A DNA stretch of 64,000 bases from contig JAODTK010002488.1 in NCBI GenBank assembly GCA_026419785.1, positions 124,001 through 188,000 on the forward strand. Direction: 5' to 3'. The position numbers and the translations under genes were made by a program. Positions 21,640 through 34,900 of the stretch are shown here, piece by piece. Position 1 is the stretch's first letter, and the number at the start of each line of letters is the position of its first letter. The notes beneath the pieces are model-generated. The model saw only the letters and a list, made by a program, of their open reading frames with translations. It was not told where the DNA came from and searched no databases. Source of the DNA: Sclerodactyla briareus. Its lineage: Eukaryota > Echinodermata > Holothuroidea > Dendrochirotida > Sclerodactylidae.

Positions 21640-24600
21640 CGGGAAGAGGTGGAAGGAGGTAAGGAAGATTATGTGGCCACAGACAGATGTTAGAATTCCT
21701 ACACTTAGCTACAATCAGATAAGTCACCTCCAACCAAACTTTCGGATGGATTTGCATCAACCTTAAAAACATACAGACCCCCCACCTGTGACAGACCCCA
21801 GACCCCCCCCCCCCAACCACATGACAGACCACCCCCAACAAAAAAAACAAAAAAACATTCACCAGATGATGATAAATACATGTTGACGACTGTTATCAGG
21901 AGAAGTTGTCAGAAGTTGTCATTCAAAAGCTTGACTTGAATTACAAATGTCCAGATTTCTTGAGTGACGAATAGAAACATCATAATAATTTTCCATGTAT
22001 AATATTGATCAATTTCTTCCTTCATAAAATAACTATTGTGTACAACATAACTGGTGGACCCACCTAATAAATAGGGTTTACAAGGCTTAGGAAAAATTCA
22101 TCTTGTTTCATGGCAAATCTTTTCCTTGGTTATGTGGCACTTATTTAAAAGTGACTCTCCTGGGTTCATTCAATGTCACAACTTTTTTTTTTTGTGGCTT
22201 TTGAATGTAACCTGGCCTCGCCAATTTGAATACTGCATGTCTGTACAGTGATAATAAAATCTTGACTACTTTGTTCATAACTTTGCAATATAGACAGGAT
22301 AATGGCGGTGTTTCGATAGATTTGTCCTCGCTAGTCTACATAATACCCTGTAACAATACGTACCACACTTGCCTTTTGTTTGATGATTTTTTCCCCGCCC
22401 CTCCCCTCCCCTTCATTTTTCTGTCCGTTCCCCATTTCAGCTATTCTCATTGTTTGGAAGAAATAGCTTTTTAATATCCCTTTTCTCACTATGTTCTGTA
22501 TCTGTTTTTGAATACTGTTCAACTCCTGGTGTAGGATATCCCACACATGGTTGTGCCAAACAATTGAAGTAATGATTGTCTCAAACTATGATGGGTCAGA
22601 AGGAGTCATGGTTGGAAATTAGTAGCATCATCGAAGAATGCAAAATAGAGTTAAGGGGGATATTACAGACATATGACAAAATTATGACAAATCCTCTCTA
22701 TTCTTTGTATTTGTTGTAAAATGAAGATCTGGGAAGGGTGTTTGCTGTTTTCCTTGTGATTCAAATGAATTGATTTTGATAATGTTTTAGATAGAGGATA
22801 GTTATCAATAGTATATAGACACCTGGTTCCGAAAGTGCTTGTGAAACCTGCGGTTGGTGGGGCAGTAGAGCATTGAAAAAATGACAAAAGTATTTTGGAC
22901 GATGGTGAGTTGGTGTTATAGAATTGAGAGTAGCATTTTTTCAAATCCCCTGCATACCATACCATCTTCCGAGAAACCTCAACAACCTAACTCTCAAGCT
23001 CAATTTATCCATCTCATTTGTCATGGTGAGATAGGGTTTCGATCCATGGTAGATTGAGGTTGCTTGTTTTTAAGGGCGGAGATTTATCCAAGCTGACCAA
23101 AAAATTCTGATTTTTATCATGTCTAAGTGACAGACAGTAGCACTGCCATGCCCATATTGTCTGTGACCCCCCATCCCCACCCTTCCAAGTACTTTGAGGG
23201 CCACAGCCCACCCCCCCTCCCCCCTGCTGTAGTATCGATGTCAGGCGCGGCCCTGGCACATAGAAATCTACCATAGTTAGCGGGTGCGTGGGACACGTTA
23301 AATGCAACTGGTTGATTTTTTCTTTCAGGTCGTATCGTGGTAATGAATCAGAGACCTCTAACTGAGCAGTAGCTGACAGGTACGGCCTGCAGTGCACCTA
23401 TAGGAAACAGGTATAGGTTATGCTAGCAGGCAGGCCATTGACATTGAAATCTTATGGAGAACTACAGCTGAGCGGGTTTGGGTACATGATCATTGTCTAT
23501 TTGAGTGTGGGCGAATTCGTCTTGTATAGCCTTACACCTAAGCGAAAATAAGGAATAGTTGAGCTTCTCTTCTCTGGGCCTCTCTCCTAGTGGAGAATGC
23601 CTCCTGTCAGGAGGAGGGGGAGGGGGGGAGGGGTGGGTGGTGGGGGGGATGCCATAGAAAGGAGGTTCAGATCATTCAACCAATCTTACTCCAATTCTGG
23701 TTGGGTGGTGAGGTATGTGTGTTGTGGGAGAGGAGGGGGGCTTGATGGTGCATGCTAGTATACTATGCTTGTTCCCTGGTTGAACTCAGAAGCGTGTGGA
23801 AGTTACCTCGGGTATTTTCAGCCGTAATCTGTGCATGCATTCACCTAGGAGTTTATGGAGATTCAAAGTAAACCCACTCAGAGCTGTGTGTGCATACTCA
23901 TCAGTTTGCTATCTGAAGTTGATCATCATTCGAAAACGTTTAAATGTGGACAGTTGAGATGGCCAAGCTTGTCTGTGGTGTGGGGGTAGATTTTTTCCAT
24001 CCCAGAGTGCTCTGTGGTAAATGTCGGGACCGTTGTAGGCACATCCTTCCTGCTCGTTATGCGAATAAGCAAATAGCTCCCGGTGTTGGACCACACGGAC
24101 CGTACCACCCCTGATGCATGGAATGCAGTAGGATGGTCTGCAATGAATTGAGAAGAACATTAGCTACAGATCTTAGTAGATTCAGGCATCCTGTTAAAAA
24201 CATGAGGCATTGTGGCCTACTGTGACAAGCTGAGAGTGAATGTAGAATGAAGCAGTTGACATGGCCTCGGCCGTCAGTTCATAGATATTTGGTAGCCAGC
24301 ACAGCGTGCTCGGAGTGCTTTGGACGAAAAAAATTGTTGTATGCTCTGTGCCGACCAAGTTTCACTGCGAGTCAGTAATCTGGGCGTGGAACGCGATCAG
24401 TTGGCGCATTCATGTTATGTGTATGGAAATTGAAGAGGGCACCATCTGTGTGACAGAGATGACACAAGTCGTTACTGTATGGCTTTACCGTCAAACTAGG
24501 CAAAGGGCAAAAAAGTATGTCCCCGTGTGTCGTTTTAACAGCTCTGGGCAATCGAACCCGGTAAAGGAGACAAGCACTATGAGAACATGCAATAGGCCTA

Positions 24601-26900
24601 CTAGTAGTATCCACATGTCGGCTGTCAATCTCCTCGTTGATCATTCGTAGGACAGCGAGATACTTGAAGATTCATGAAATGACCACAATTTTGTGGAATC
24701 ACAACTCTGTGTGCCAAATCGAAAGAGCTAATGGGAAAGGAGATGTTTACGTTGGTTTCTTATGGAATTTTGCCTCCGTTTCAATAAATTCATGCATATT
24801 CAAAAGCATAGGTTCTTTACAAAGTTCGAAGGGGCATACTTTGTGCCTCAATTTGTGGGTTCTGTTGGTGACATTCGAGAAAATGTTGGTTCTTATTGGC
24901 CATTGTTTGTGTTAGAATAATTGTGAAACTCGGTCTCGATATACATTTGGGTTTATCTGATAATAGGACAGACAGACAGACAGTCCAAAAGCAAACAATT
25001 AATTTTTTTGGTCAGCAAGCAGAAGAAAATCTTCATGGAGAATGCAATTTCGATGTTAGGTATGACAACTTGAAACCAAATGCTGAAATACAGGTGATTG
25101 ATATGCCATGATTGATTTTTTAGAGGTTTTAGAGGTTTTCGTTTTAGTATAAAGTAGTTAGGTGCTGTGAGGGGGGAGAATGTTGCCTTCATAGAATTCT
25201 GTAGATAGAGCAAGTGTACATTCTGGGCAGGAAAAAGTGCTCACTGTGGTATATTTCTTTTGACCAACAATCTGATCTGTGGGCTTCTAAACTGGATACC
25301 CAAAAGTGTGATAGTGTCTTGACGTACATTTGTTATTCCGGACTCAGGCCCATTCCATGCATGGCATGCCAAATGACCCTACCTAATTATATAGTTGCGC
25401 GAGTACACTTCTTAGGAGCCTAATTCGTTGCAGATATTATGATAGTCACAGAGGAATGCGAGAAATCATAAGAATGCTCTCTCTTTGATCAGTTACTACG
25501 ATGAGCGTTTAGTGTTTATCGTTGTCGACCAATCCTGGGCATGGACAACTCATGTATTTTCTTTCCAAAATTTCGTGTTTCTTGTAGCTAATTCACTTAT
25601 TTATGTGAATTTATAGGTAATTGTACAAAGGGAATTGTGCATAGTCTGATTTCAGGGAGGTAATAGTGATTTAACAGAGGATGTGTGATCTTTATACCGT
25701 GGAACACCTATGAGTAACAATGTTTGAGTTTGTTGGATTGAAACCTCATTGTTGGCTATTTTGCTACCAAATCCAATTGATGCACCAAGCACCCAGGGCA
25801 CAATGTGGTTACAGCTGTCCCTTGCAATGCAACCTCCAACTTCTTCAGAGTAAATTGGGTTTTGTTAGTTTGATCTCAGCAAACTCGATCTACACTTGGC
25901 ATGTATGTGCTCCCAGAATGGCACATTTGATAGAAGTCAACCTCACGTCAAAAGACATCCTATATTTCTATTGGTAGATTAAGCACTTTCCTGTGACAAT
26001 CCCTGCAAGTTGCAGCAGCTATATCATAGGAAGGTTGTGCTATCACAGGTCCCCAGTTATGGTGTAGATTATGTGTCTTGCCCAAAGGTACGCCGTAATC
26101 AACATTTCATCATATCTAGGCCTGATGTTGATCCTGTCTTCGTTGTTCACAACCTACCCATAGTATTTGATTATAGTCGTCGCTCATCGTGCCACTGACT
26201 TTGTATTTAAATTGCACCAAACGTGTTTAGGGAAATTTATTATATTTTTGGCCTTTTCTTTTTTTTCCTCTTCACGTTTTCCATTATTTAGACGATTTCT
26301 ATGTATAGCAGAAAACGAGTTGGGTTTGTGCTAGATCTTCAGTTTATTATATCTGAATGAAACAACATTTTTAAATAGCTGTAACCCAATTTTTGTATTC
26401 CATTATGCTAGGGGTTGTTGAATTTTTTCGTTCATCCAAGTGCTAATTGTATTATAAACATTGGTTTTTGTCGTCGGCCATTCTATACGTGTTTGACTTT
26501 TCTGGCGTCCTATATAAACCGTGGGTGGTAATCCAGTTGAGCCAATCTCCTCCTCTTGTGTTGCTTATCTCAATTATTTCATCTCAAATCTCCTCAAAGG
26601 CCATGGCATCAATCTATGTCGACCTATACTTATGCTCCTTGTAACACTCTTGTATTATTCCTCATGGATACCACCGCCTGGTGCGCTCACGATAAACATC
26701 AAGGGGGGTAATTTGGAGTAAAACAGAGACAATTACCCAGTTAGCCTTGCGGCCACGGGTCCCCGTCACATCTGGAAAATTTGATAGGGAAAACCTATAC
26801 CTATAGTTTTGTCTGCCGAGAAGCCGAAACACACATTGGAATATATATTGCTCCATAATTGGACACATAGATGCAGGCATGCATGAAATGCATATTTTGG
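21640..26900. other. Intergenic sequence, nothing recognised
   Basis: Both strands were scanned and no exon with homology was found. Present are G-rich simple sequence at 23,605-23,650, a short GACA run at 24,967-24,982 and C-rich patches at 21,800 and 23,205. Open frames are short and without motifs. Confidence 0.4.
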
Positions 26901-26944
26901 TGATAGTCCAGTTAGTGTCTACCCGTGGGGTGATTGTGTCTTGG

Positions 26945-27045
26945 GCGGGGGTTGATTTTCCCCCCCATTGAACAAGATGTGCAGAACCCTGGATTAGGTG
27001 ATTTTCCCCCCCATTGACAAGATTGTGCAGAAACCCTGGAATGTA
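26945..27045. repeat. Short tandem duplication
   Basis: GATTTTCCCCCCCATTG followed by ACAAGATGTGCAGAACCCTGG occurs twice in a row, about 50 bases apart, with single-base length differences. Confidence 0.8.
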
Positions 27046-27129
27046 TGTCCAACTGTATGGCCCATTCCACTGGCTACAACACACTGCACACAGCAGTGCC
27101 AGCAATGTGGTATCAGAGTGTTGATAATT

Positions 27130-27873
27130 TGGGCATTTATTGCTCCGGCTCGTTAGCAGATAACGGATGACCACAGGTGCTATGTGACTCGTTTTTGGCA
27201 CATAGATGCCGGGTATAAAGGTAGATGGAATGATTAGATTTTCAGCGTAAAATGTGGTTATTAAGTCGTCTAATTGCATAAGTTTTGCTGAATTTAAAAA
27301 GTTCGTCGATTTTTCACGAAAACTTCTTGAATCTGGTTTACCTTCATTCCCCAAACTTTAACACAGATTCAGGGTCGATGGAGGTCATTCATATGGTATC
27401 TAATTTGCATAATTTATGCATTTTTAAAGTTTGCCATATTTTCAGGAAACCTGGTAGATATGGCTTACCCTCACTCTCCAACATTTTAACAGACTGTAGG
27501 TCATTCAGTGTGTCTCTTTTGCATGGTTCATTCCAATTTTCAAAATTTTGGTTCATTCATGCAAAAAAAATATTGAACATATTGAGTGTAGTGCACCATT
27601 GGTAAGGAGATATTTACTTAATCAATGAAAGTTGAGATTGTGTCTAAGTAGCATTAATTAGAGGAAAGTTTAGTCAACATTTTCACAAAACTTATATTCC
27701 TTTTGTAGACATGGTCAATTAATTAGTGAATGTGAAAAAAAATTACTGATTAGTAAGCTTGTTGTGTCTGTTTTAAATGCTAATACCAAATTTGAAGCAC
27801 ACCTGGAATGACTTATAATTGTTTGCATGGTGACTGATGTAGAAACCACTGATCGCAACAACAGGCGAGGCAC

Positions 27874-27904
<31 letters not shown>

Positions 27905-27910
27905 GCGTTG
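27130..27910. repeat. Interspersed repeat family A, copy 1
   Basis: Shares its order of blocks with 28,830-29,345: CGTTAGCAGAT or TGTTAGCAAGAT, CCACAGGTGCTAT, GGCACATAGATGC, GGGTAGATGAAT, TTAGATTTTCAG, GTCTAATTTGC and, at the right end, CACTGATCGCAACA ... CAGGCGAGGCAC. Here it ends in a 29-base poly-G run. Confidence 0.85.
27875..27903 (+). repeat. Poly-G homopolymer, 29 bases
   Basis: Uninterrupted G run at the edge of repeat family A copy 1. The matching place in copy 2 has only five G. Confidence 0.95.
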
Positions 27911-28009
27911 CCTTTGGGGGTTGTATATTTTGCGGCATTTTGGGGGTCAAATGAACAAAATCTATTTCTTAGGTTAACCTGGGTGTTTGGTGCGGGTTCT
28001 GACCAATGG

Positions 28010-28115
28010 ACCTACGGGGTTTTGTTTCTGGAATTGTGACATCTAGGGGTCAAATTTTACCATTTTGTTTGGAATTGTGGTCATCTAGGGGTCAAATTTT
28101 ACCATTTGTTTGAAC
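28010..28115. repeat. Short tandem duplication
   Basis: GGAATTGTG(G)TCATCTAGGGGTCAAATTTTACCATTT occurs twice, about 50 bases apart. The first copy differs by one base in length. Confidence 0.85.
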
Positions 28116-28829
28116 ATTCAAGCGGCTCCTACTCCTACAAATAGGAAGACTGATGTGAAATAGTTATGAATATTCATTGTTAATGTTGCACATAAAGAGT
28201 GGTCATGAATCTTGAAGTCAACGGTCACTAAGGGTAAATTTCCGCCATTTTGTCAGAACATTCCTGTAGCTTTTTTTTCTACAGGATAGTTTGGATAATC
28301 AGGATAGTTGGACTTTGGCCAGTATTTTTGACTGATGATATGAGGGTGTTAGGAAGTCAAGGTGAAAGTTCCATCTATGGTCTCAAGTCGATATGATCAT
28401 ATTGCGAGATGCTTCTACAGTTTAGATTGAATGATCATCGAAGTCAATATATAATTGAACAATCGCACATTTTCTTACACTCAATGCCACAATGGATGGT
28501 GAGCTACTGTGCTATAGTACTCTTTTGATCCATCAAGGCAGCCTTCAATCTCTTCCATCTCTAGTTACAATTTGCCAAACTCATGCAGATGTTGGAATCC
28601 ATCCCTTCATAGGCTCTTGACATAATGAATGGTTGTTCTCTCGCCTGAATGAAAATTCAGGAGACTTGGTGGTCACTATGCATGTGTGTCACACTTCTAT
28701 AGCCAGGCATATCTTTCGAACGGTAAGTGCCAAGTGTGACAAATTTCAGCAGTAAATCGGGGTTGGGTGTGAAAATGGGTTTGGGCACAAACGTCACTAA
28801 TTGAGTGAGTAATTAGCCCTATTTATGTA

Positions 28830-29345
28830 TGGTTAGGTCTGTTAGCAAGATTAAGGATTGAAACCGCAGGTGCTATCCATTGACCTGGTGGCACATGATG
28901 CGGGCTATAGGGTAGATGAATGTTTAGATTTTCAGAGTTAAATTTGGTAATTATGTCTAATTTGCCAGAATTTGTGCGAAATTCAAAGTTTGTGTGGAAT
29001 ATGGTTACGGGGTCATTCAACGGACCTAATTTTGAATAATTTTGGGAAATCGTTAAGTGCTTGGATTTCATGAAACCTGGTGGGTATGGTTCCAATTTTT
29101 TTTTCCTGGATTCAGGGTCCCCACATGGGTCATGTCAACGTGTCTAATTTGCATAATTTAGGCAGTTTTAGTCACATTTCCACAAAACTTTTAACCTTTA
29201 GTAGACCCCAATTGTCAATAATCAGTCCTTTCGAATTTGAAATTGGTCATGATTAGTAGGCTGTTTCTGTAATACCAATTGTTTGCTTGGTGAAACAGAA
29301 GTAAACACTGATCACGCAACAGGCGAGACACATGGGGGCGATTCG
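28830..29345. repeat. Interspersed repeat family A, copy 2
   Basis: Second copy of the block order described for 27,130-27,910, shorter and diverged. A further inverted relative lies at 57,180-57,360. Confidence 0.82.
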
Positions 29346-30139
29346 CCTTGTCCTTAAGTCCAATCTGCTTTCCGCAAATAGGAAAGTTTCAGTGTTTTAT
29401 TTTGTTGAATAACTACAATCTGAAAGTACTGCTTACTCATAAACAAGTGGGGTTATGGAACTACTAGTCTGCTTTCTCATCAAGATCCATAGTTTTTGCC
29501 TTCAATATGTTTCAACCAACCTGAATTTCAATTTCAAATTCATTATACTGTATTTTGAACAAAAGACATGGCCTGGAAATAGGCAAATTAGTTGACTCCA
29601 GTGACCCTCTTAATTTTATTAGCTAAAAACCAGCTATGCTGAATGAGAACTGTAATGGCCATGTCATTCCTATCGATCAGTCTGTAAAATGACTTTTTGG
29701 TGCAAACAAATGTTTGGGCGTGGATTGGATCTTGAGGATGGGTCATCATGACTACGGATCAAATGGCATTAAATTAAAGAGCCCAATGGGCCATGATACA
29801 TGACCAGTTAATCATTGGCTGTGGTATCTAATTGTCCCACCAAATTGAAGGAGGTTATGGGCAATTTGTTCAATTGTAGAAGAATATGCAATTGCATTTT
29901 GTTGGCCCTTGAATACCCAGCTTCGTGGGACTTGACTAAAGTTGGAAATAATAATCATAGATGTGCGGTCACATTTAATCATCACAACCAAAGGTCGTCA
30001 AAAGGAGCCTAATGGGCCATTGTTCGAAGAACTATAAAATGTCAGATTTCATGATGCTGCTCAGTGAAGGGGCGGCGATCTGTTTCAAATATTGGGGGGG
30101 GAGGGAATATGAGGCTGACACCATCTAACGCGGAGCGCA

Positions 30140-31430
30140 CCATTGGTTGGCGCGGAAGGACAAGAGATTTTTCCGTCACAGAGCCCCCAGCAGATTGCAG
30201 GAGATGGCACGTCCGGGCCATATGGCAGTGAGTAAAATCCTACTAAACTTTGCAATAAATCCTAGATTTTTTTTTCAAGAGAAACTGATCGATGGTCATT
30301 TGCGTGCAACTAGGCGCCATCATTGGTTGGCGTGTAGGGTACAAGGAAAATTTAGTTCCCCGATCCCAGATTGCGAACAGGAAAACGCACTTCCCGATCC
30401 TATGGCAGTAGCAACTCCCTAAAACTGCCATTAATTTCAGAAAACCTTCGTGTTCAGGAACCTGTTCGATGTTTATTTCATTTAAATTCGGGCCAACCAT
30501 CAGTGAGTTTCATCAGAAAATTCTCTTTTCAATTCCCCCAGATTGCAGGAGGCAACGTCATCATTTCCTGGGCAGTTATTATGCAATTGTATAAAGTCCC
30601 AAGAATGGCAAAAGTGATGCCGAAGAAATTATATTTCAAGAAAACGTCTTTGAAGGAAATGATCGATGTCATCCTTACAATTTCGGCTACCATCAGTGGA
30701 ATGTGTAGGTGATGCAAAGGAAATGTAGCCTTACAAACCCCCCCAGATTGCCGAAGAGGGAATTCCCCCCCCTTTACCAGCCCCCGGGGGGGGGGGGTCT
30801 TATGACAGCAAGCAACATCCCTGAAAATTGACAAAAAATTCCTGAAATGATATCTCAAAGGACAGTCCTTGAAGGGACTGATCTATGTTCTGCATTACGA
30901 TTCGCGCAACCACCGGTGGACGCGTAGGGTACACGGAAATTTTTAAGCCTTACGGACCCCCCTGAAAAATGGACAACCAAACAATCCCGACATTGAATCT
31001 CAAGAAAAGAAAAGTCCTGAAGGAAACTGATTATGGTCATCCCATTCAATTCGCGCCACCATCGGGGAGAGTAGGTACAAGGAAATTTTTAGCCTTATGG
31101 ACCCCCCCCCCCCAGGAATTTGCCGAACGGTTACTTCCTGGGTCTTTATGACAGCCAGCAAGATCCCTGAAAATGGACAATAAGTCCTGAAAATTTATAT
31201 CTCAAGGACCTCTTGAAGGAACGGACTATGTTATTCATTACAATTCCCGCCACAGAACGTCTACTCTTACAGAACCATCTTCCCCCGAACCCAGAGGGCA
31301 GAGAAAGCGAGCACTTCCCGGGGCCATGGCCCCCCGAACCCCCAGATTGCAGAGAAAGCCGCACTTCCCGGGGCCTATGGCCGTAAGCAGCATCACTGAA
31401 ACTGACAATAAATTTCTGAAAACCTGATGA
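30140..31430. repeat. Diverged tandem array, about 190 bp unit
   Basis: About seven units. Each has a GATCGATGGTCAT-like block (near 30,287, 30,466, 30,660, 30,879, 31,027, 31,220 and 31,425), an ACCATCGGTGG/TAGGGTACAAGGAAA block, a CCCCCAGATTGCAGA block and a TATGGCAGTAAGCA block. Units differ strongly, so the array is old. Confidence 0.85.
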
Positions 31431-31989
31431 TGTTAATTCTCAAATTCTTCAGCGTGGCAGCCATTCCTACCATAGCCCTAGTTTAGAGGTTCTTCCATCG
31501 AGGACCCTTCCCATCGGGTTGGAGGCTGCTCTTAACACATGTCATGGAAAGTATGCAATGTAGTGCATTTGATAGGGGGATTGAAGCCAAGTCAGCAGTA
31601 AATACGGTCATTTTTTCAGATTGGTTTCTCGTCAAAATCATGTTCAGAATCGTTTCGCCCCACATCGCGCCTTTATAGTGCCATCCGTCAATACATATAC
31701 TCCATAGTGATGTTGGCACGATCACCTGCCCTGTGTTTCCTATCAGCACGTCAGGCATGGCAAACATGCATGTAGTCTGAACGAAAAGGATCGGAAGTAG
31801 ACTAAACTCTAGCTATTGGTTGTTGTGCAGTGTTAAGAAAATGGCGTTGGTTTCAGCATTGTTGTAGTGGGGAGGGGTGCAACATGAAACCAGTCAACCA
31901 AAGTTTTCCTTGTGGCTATCCATTAGGTTCATCCCTCTCGAAGATGGCCGTATGGAGAAAAAAGTCATATTGAATTAGGATCTTGACGA

Positions 31990-34900
31990 AGTTAGTTATT
32001 GTATACATGGCCTACTGTATGATACATGTAAAAAACGGGGGGAAAAGCAGAATACATCGCGAGCAGAGCGAAATTTTTTTTTCTTTTTTTTTGTTGTTTT
32101 TTTGTTTTTTCGGCAGGGGGGTTCCAAATAGAAGTTAGTAAGGCATCGATAAGAAATATGAGTTAGACCCCATCTTGTTATGGCAGTACTGTACATGATA
32201 TTATGTTCCGCCCACCAGAAATATTGGGGAGGACATATCCCCCCCGTGATCGCGGCCATGGCTCAGCGTCATCATCGACGTGGACGTTGAGGGTGTTCAT
32301 AAATTCCAGGTCAAGGGGTCCTTATAATGTGAAAGTTGGAAAGTCCCCAAATCTTAAATCTTAAATGCTATTGCTACAGAGATGACTTGACTGCCAGTGA
32401 TCTTTCTTAGTCATTACAATTTACATGGGTGAGACAGCACGTACAGAATCAACAATTGTGGATTCACTATTTTAATTCTCAACCTGGTATAAAACCAAAA
32501 TGAGACCAATGCACAAAAATACCTGTCTACCAATTGACTACAAGATGGCTGCACACCAATGGACCTGTGCTACAGGAAGAATGACCAATAAATAGGTTTA
32601 ACATCAAGTTATTTCAACATGTATTAACTCGGCTATACCGGATTGATGATGTTATGGATATCCTGTCATATTTTGCAATTGATATGTTTATGTTATGCGG
32701 AAATGTACAGAACCTTGGTATCAATCGCTCTACCTATAGAGGAATAAGGGGGATTATACATTTTTGATATTACATGCACACAAACTGTAATGCAATTGCT
32801 TTCTCTTCAGGAGAAATCTTGGCCTCTTAAAAATGCCTTTCCAGTGATATAATAATAGACATAGGTCTCGCTCATTGCATCGGGAAGATGTGAGCTTCAT
32901 TTGACGTATGACAGAAAGGATGTTGTGTGGGAAAACTCCTGTGTGTGATATGCTTGCCCATCATAGAATGAAACTCATCCACTTCCCCCCCCCACTTCCT
33001 CACTTCTGACTTGCCTTCACCAAGTGCAACATGGAGAAGTGGTTTTGGTATCGGTGAATGTCTGGCCATAGGGGGCGGAAGACGTGGCTCAAGATTGGGC
33101 CTCACCCGTGTGATGGTGCTTGGTGAGCTGGCCCCATTCAGGACTATGTGTCGGGGATTTCCGTCTAGCAGTCTATAAGAAGCCACATCTGCTCAATGCA
33201 ATTGAGTGTGACTTGCAAGGTGACTGTGAGCGACATGAACATATAGCCATCACCTATATATAACCTATTTACAGACATAATATACAAATCAAGGTGTACA
33301 ACAACACAAACACCCTAATAAAAGAATCAGAGTGATGCTAAGTTATTCAAAACCTTAACACCTACAACCCCAAAATAACAAAATATTGGATAATATCAAA
33401 TATATGGAATATTTGCAGAAGCTGCATACATGATAAAACACGGTAGCACGCAAACCGGCATTGCGGTCTCTACAAATTCTCTTTTCACCTTGAGGGTCAA
33501 AATTCAACTAAAATATATTTAGAACAACGACAAACACACTACCTCTAGGAAGCAATCAAGGTGATGACCTTAAGTTATTCAAATTAGTAATCAAATGGCG
33601 CTGGTTAAGAAGGCCAGCTAGATTGTTGACCTCAAGAGAACTGTGTACATGAGAAACAAGGTCAAACATATTTATACACACAACCAAAAAGCAAATATAT
33701 GGAATATTTGCAGCAAACATTATCAGGGACATAAGACAGCTTATTAGGCTAAGTGGTCTGTCTGCTCTTGTTATCTGGGGCGTGTTCAATTATACACAAT
33801 CAGTTCTCACTGCACACTAAAGGGCAGCTTGATTACGACCTTGATAATTTGACCAGCCACTAAGTTCTACACGAGAGGAACACCCGAACCCCCTAAGGGT
33901 ACCAACAACAAATGATAGTGGGAGCAAGTGTTGCACCCCAAACGGGTGAGTAACCTTCGAAGAATGATGGTTTTGCAAAATACGGTCAATTATATGGCCC
34001 TGGCAGGCATAGTGAGCTCTGAAAAGATCATATAGCTCAGAAGAGTCAATGTAGCAAATCCAGCTAGCTAGCTAGAAGATGTCTTGCCTTGTACTATGCA
34101 AACACCAACTATTGATTGGTTATCAGTGCAGAGGGGACAGTAAACAACAGGCACAAGCCAAAGTACAATGGTTCATGCAACAGAGCGTCTTTAAACTGAC
34201 ACAGATGAAGAGGACATCAAACTCACAACCAAAATTTGGCTATTCTGGCATGTTCCCTGTTGAGTTATTTGTTTTACTCAATTAATTCTACCCTAACTGG
34301 TGACGCAGCAGAGTAACAATGCAAAGGTCGCTCATTGGCTTTACACAGTGAATGCTGACATTTGCACCATTATAGCAAGAAAATATTTAGTTAATATTCA
34401 TCAGATTTAAATTGTTGTTATTTTGTCACTAGGTTGGTTTGTGAAATACATGTTTTGTATTAACCTTTTGTATTACACAGGGTCCTCTGTTACTCGCGTG
34501 ACGGCACAGGGCACAATGCACTATAGCAGAATTGCCTCTGTTCACACTACAAATCGGCGAATTCGTTCTGAGGCTGGGTTTCTCAAATATGCTGGATATA
34601 AGACACCCAAATAGCAGAAGGTAGGTTTACATGACCATTGTATTTGAAAAAAGAGCTTATCTTATGAAGAGAGTACACACCAATAACGGCCAGAGGATTA
34701 CCCACATAATTCTGCAAGTGAAATAGGAATCATTCCATCTGGGATTATTCTTGGCCAAACGATCACCTGAAGACACGGAGTTTTAAAAGCCAGATGTTAA
34801 ATTAATCCATCACTGATGATGAACTTTTAAAGCCAACATGTTGGTAGTGGAGTCTGAGTCGTTAACCACACATGCAAACTGGTTTTATAATTGGAAGGCT

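Noticed and set aside
26662..27354. Minus-strand 230-residue reading frame
   Set aside because: It overlaps repeat family A and a short tandem duplication. The copy of the repeat at 28,830 does not keep the frame.
32872..33186. Minus-strand frame as a late IFT74 exon
   Set aside because: No coiled-coil pattern and no similarity to the C-terminal part of the family.
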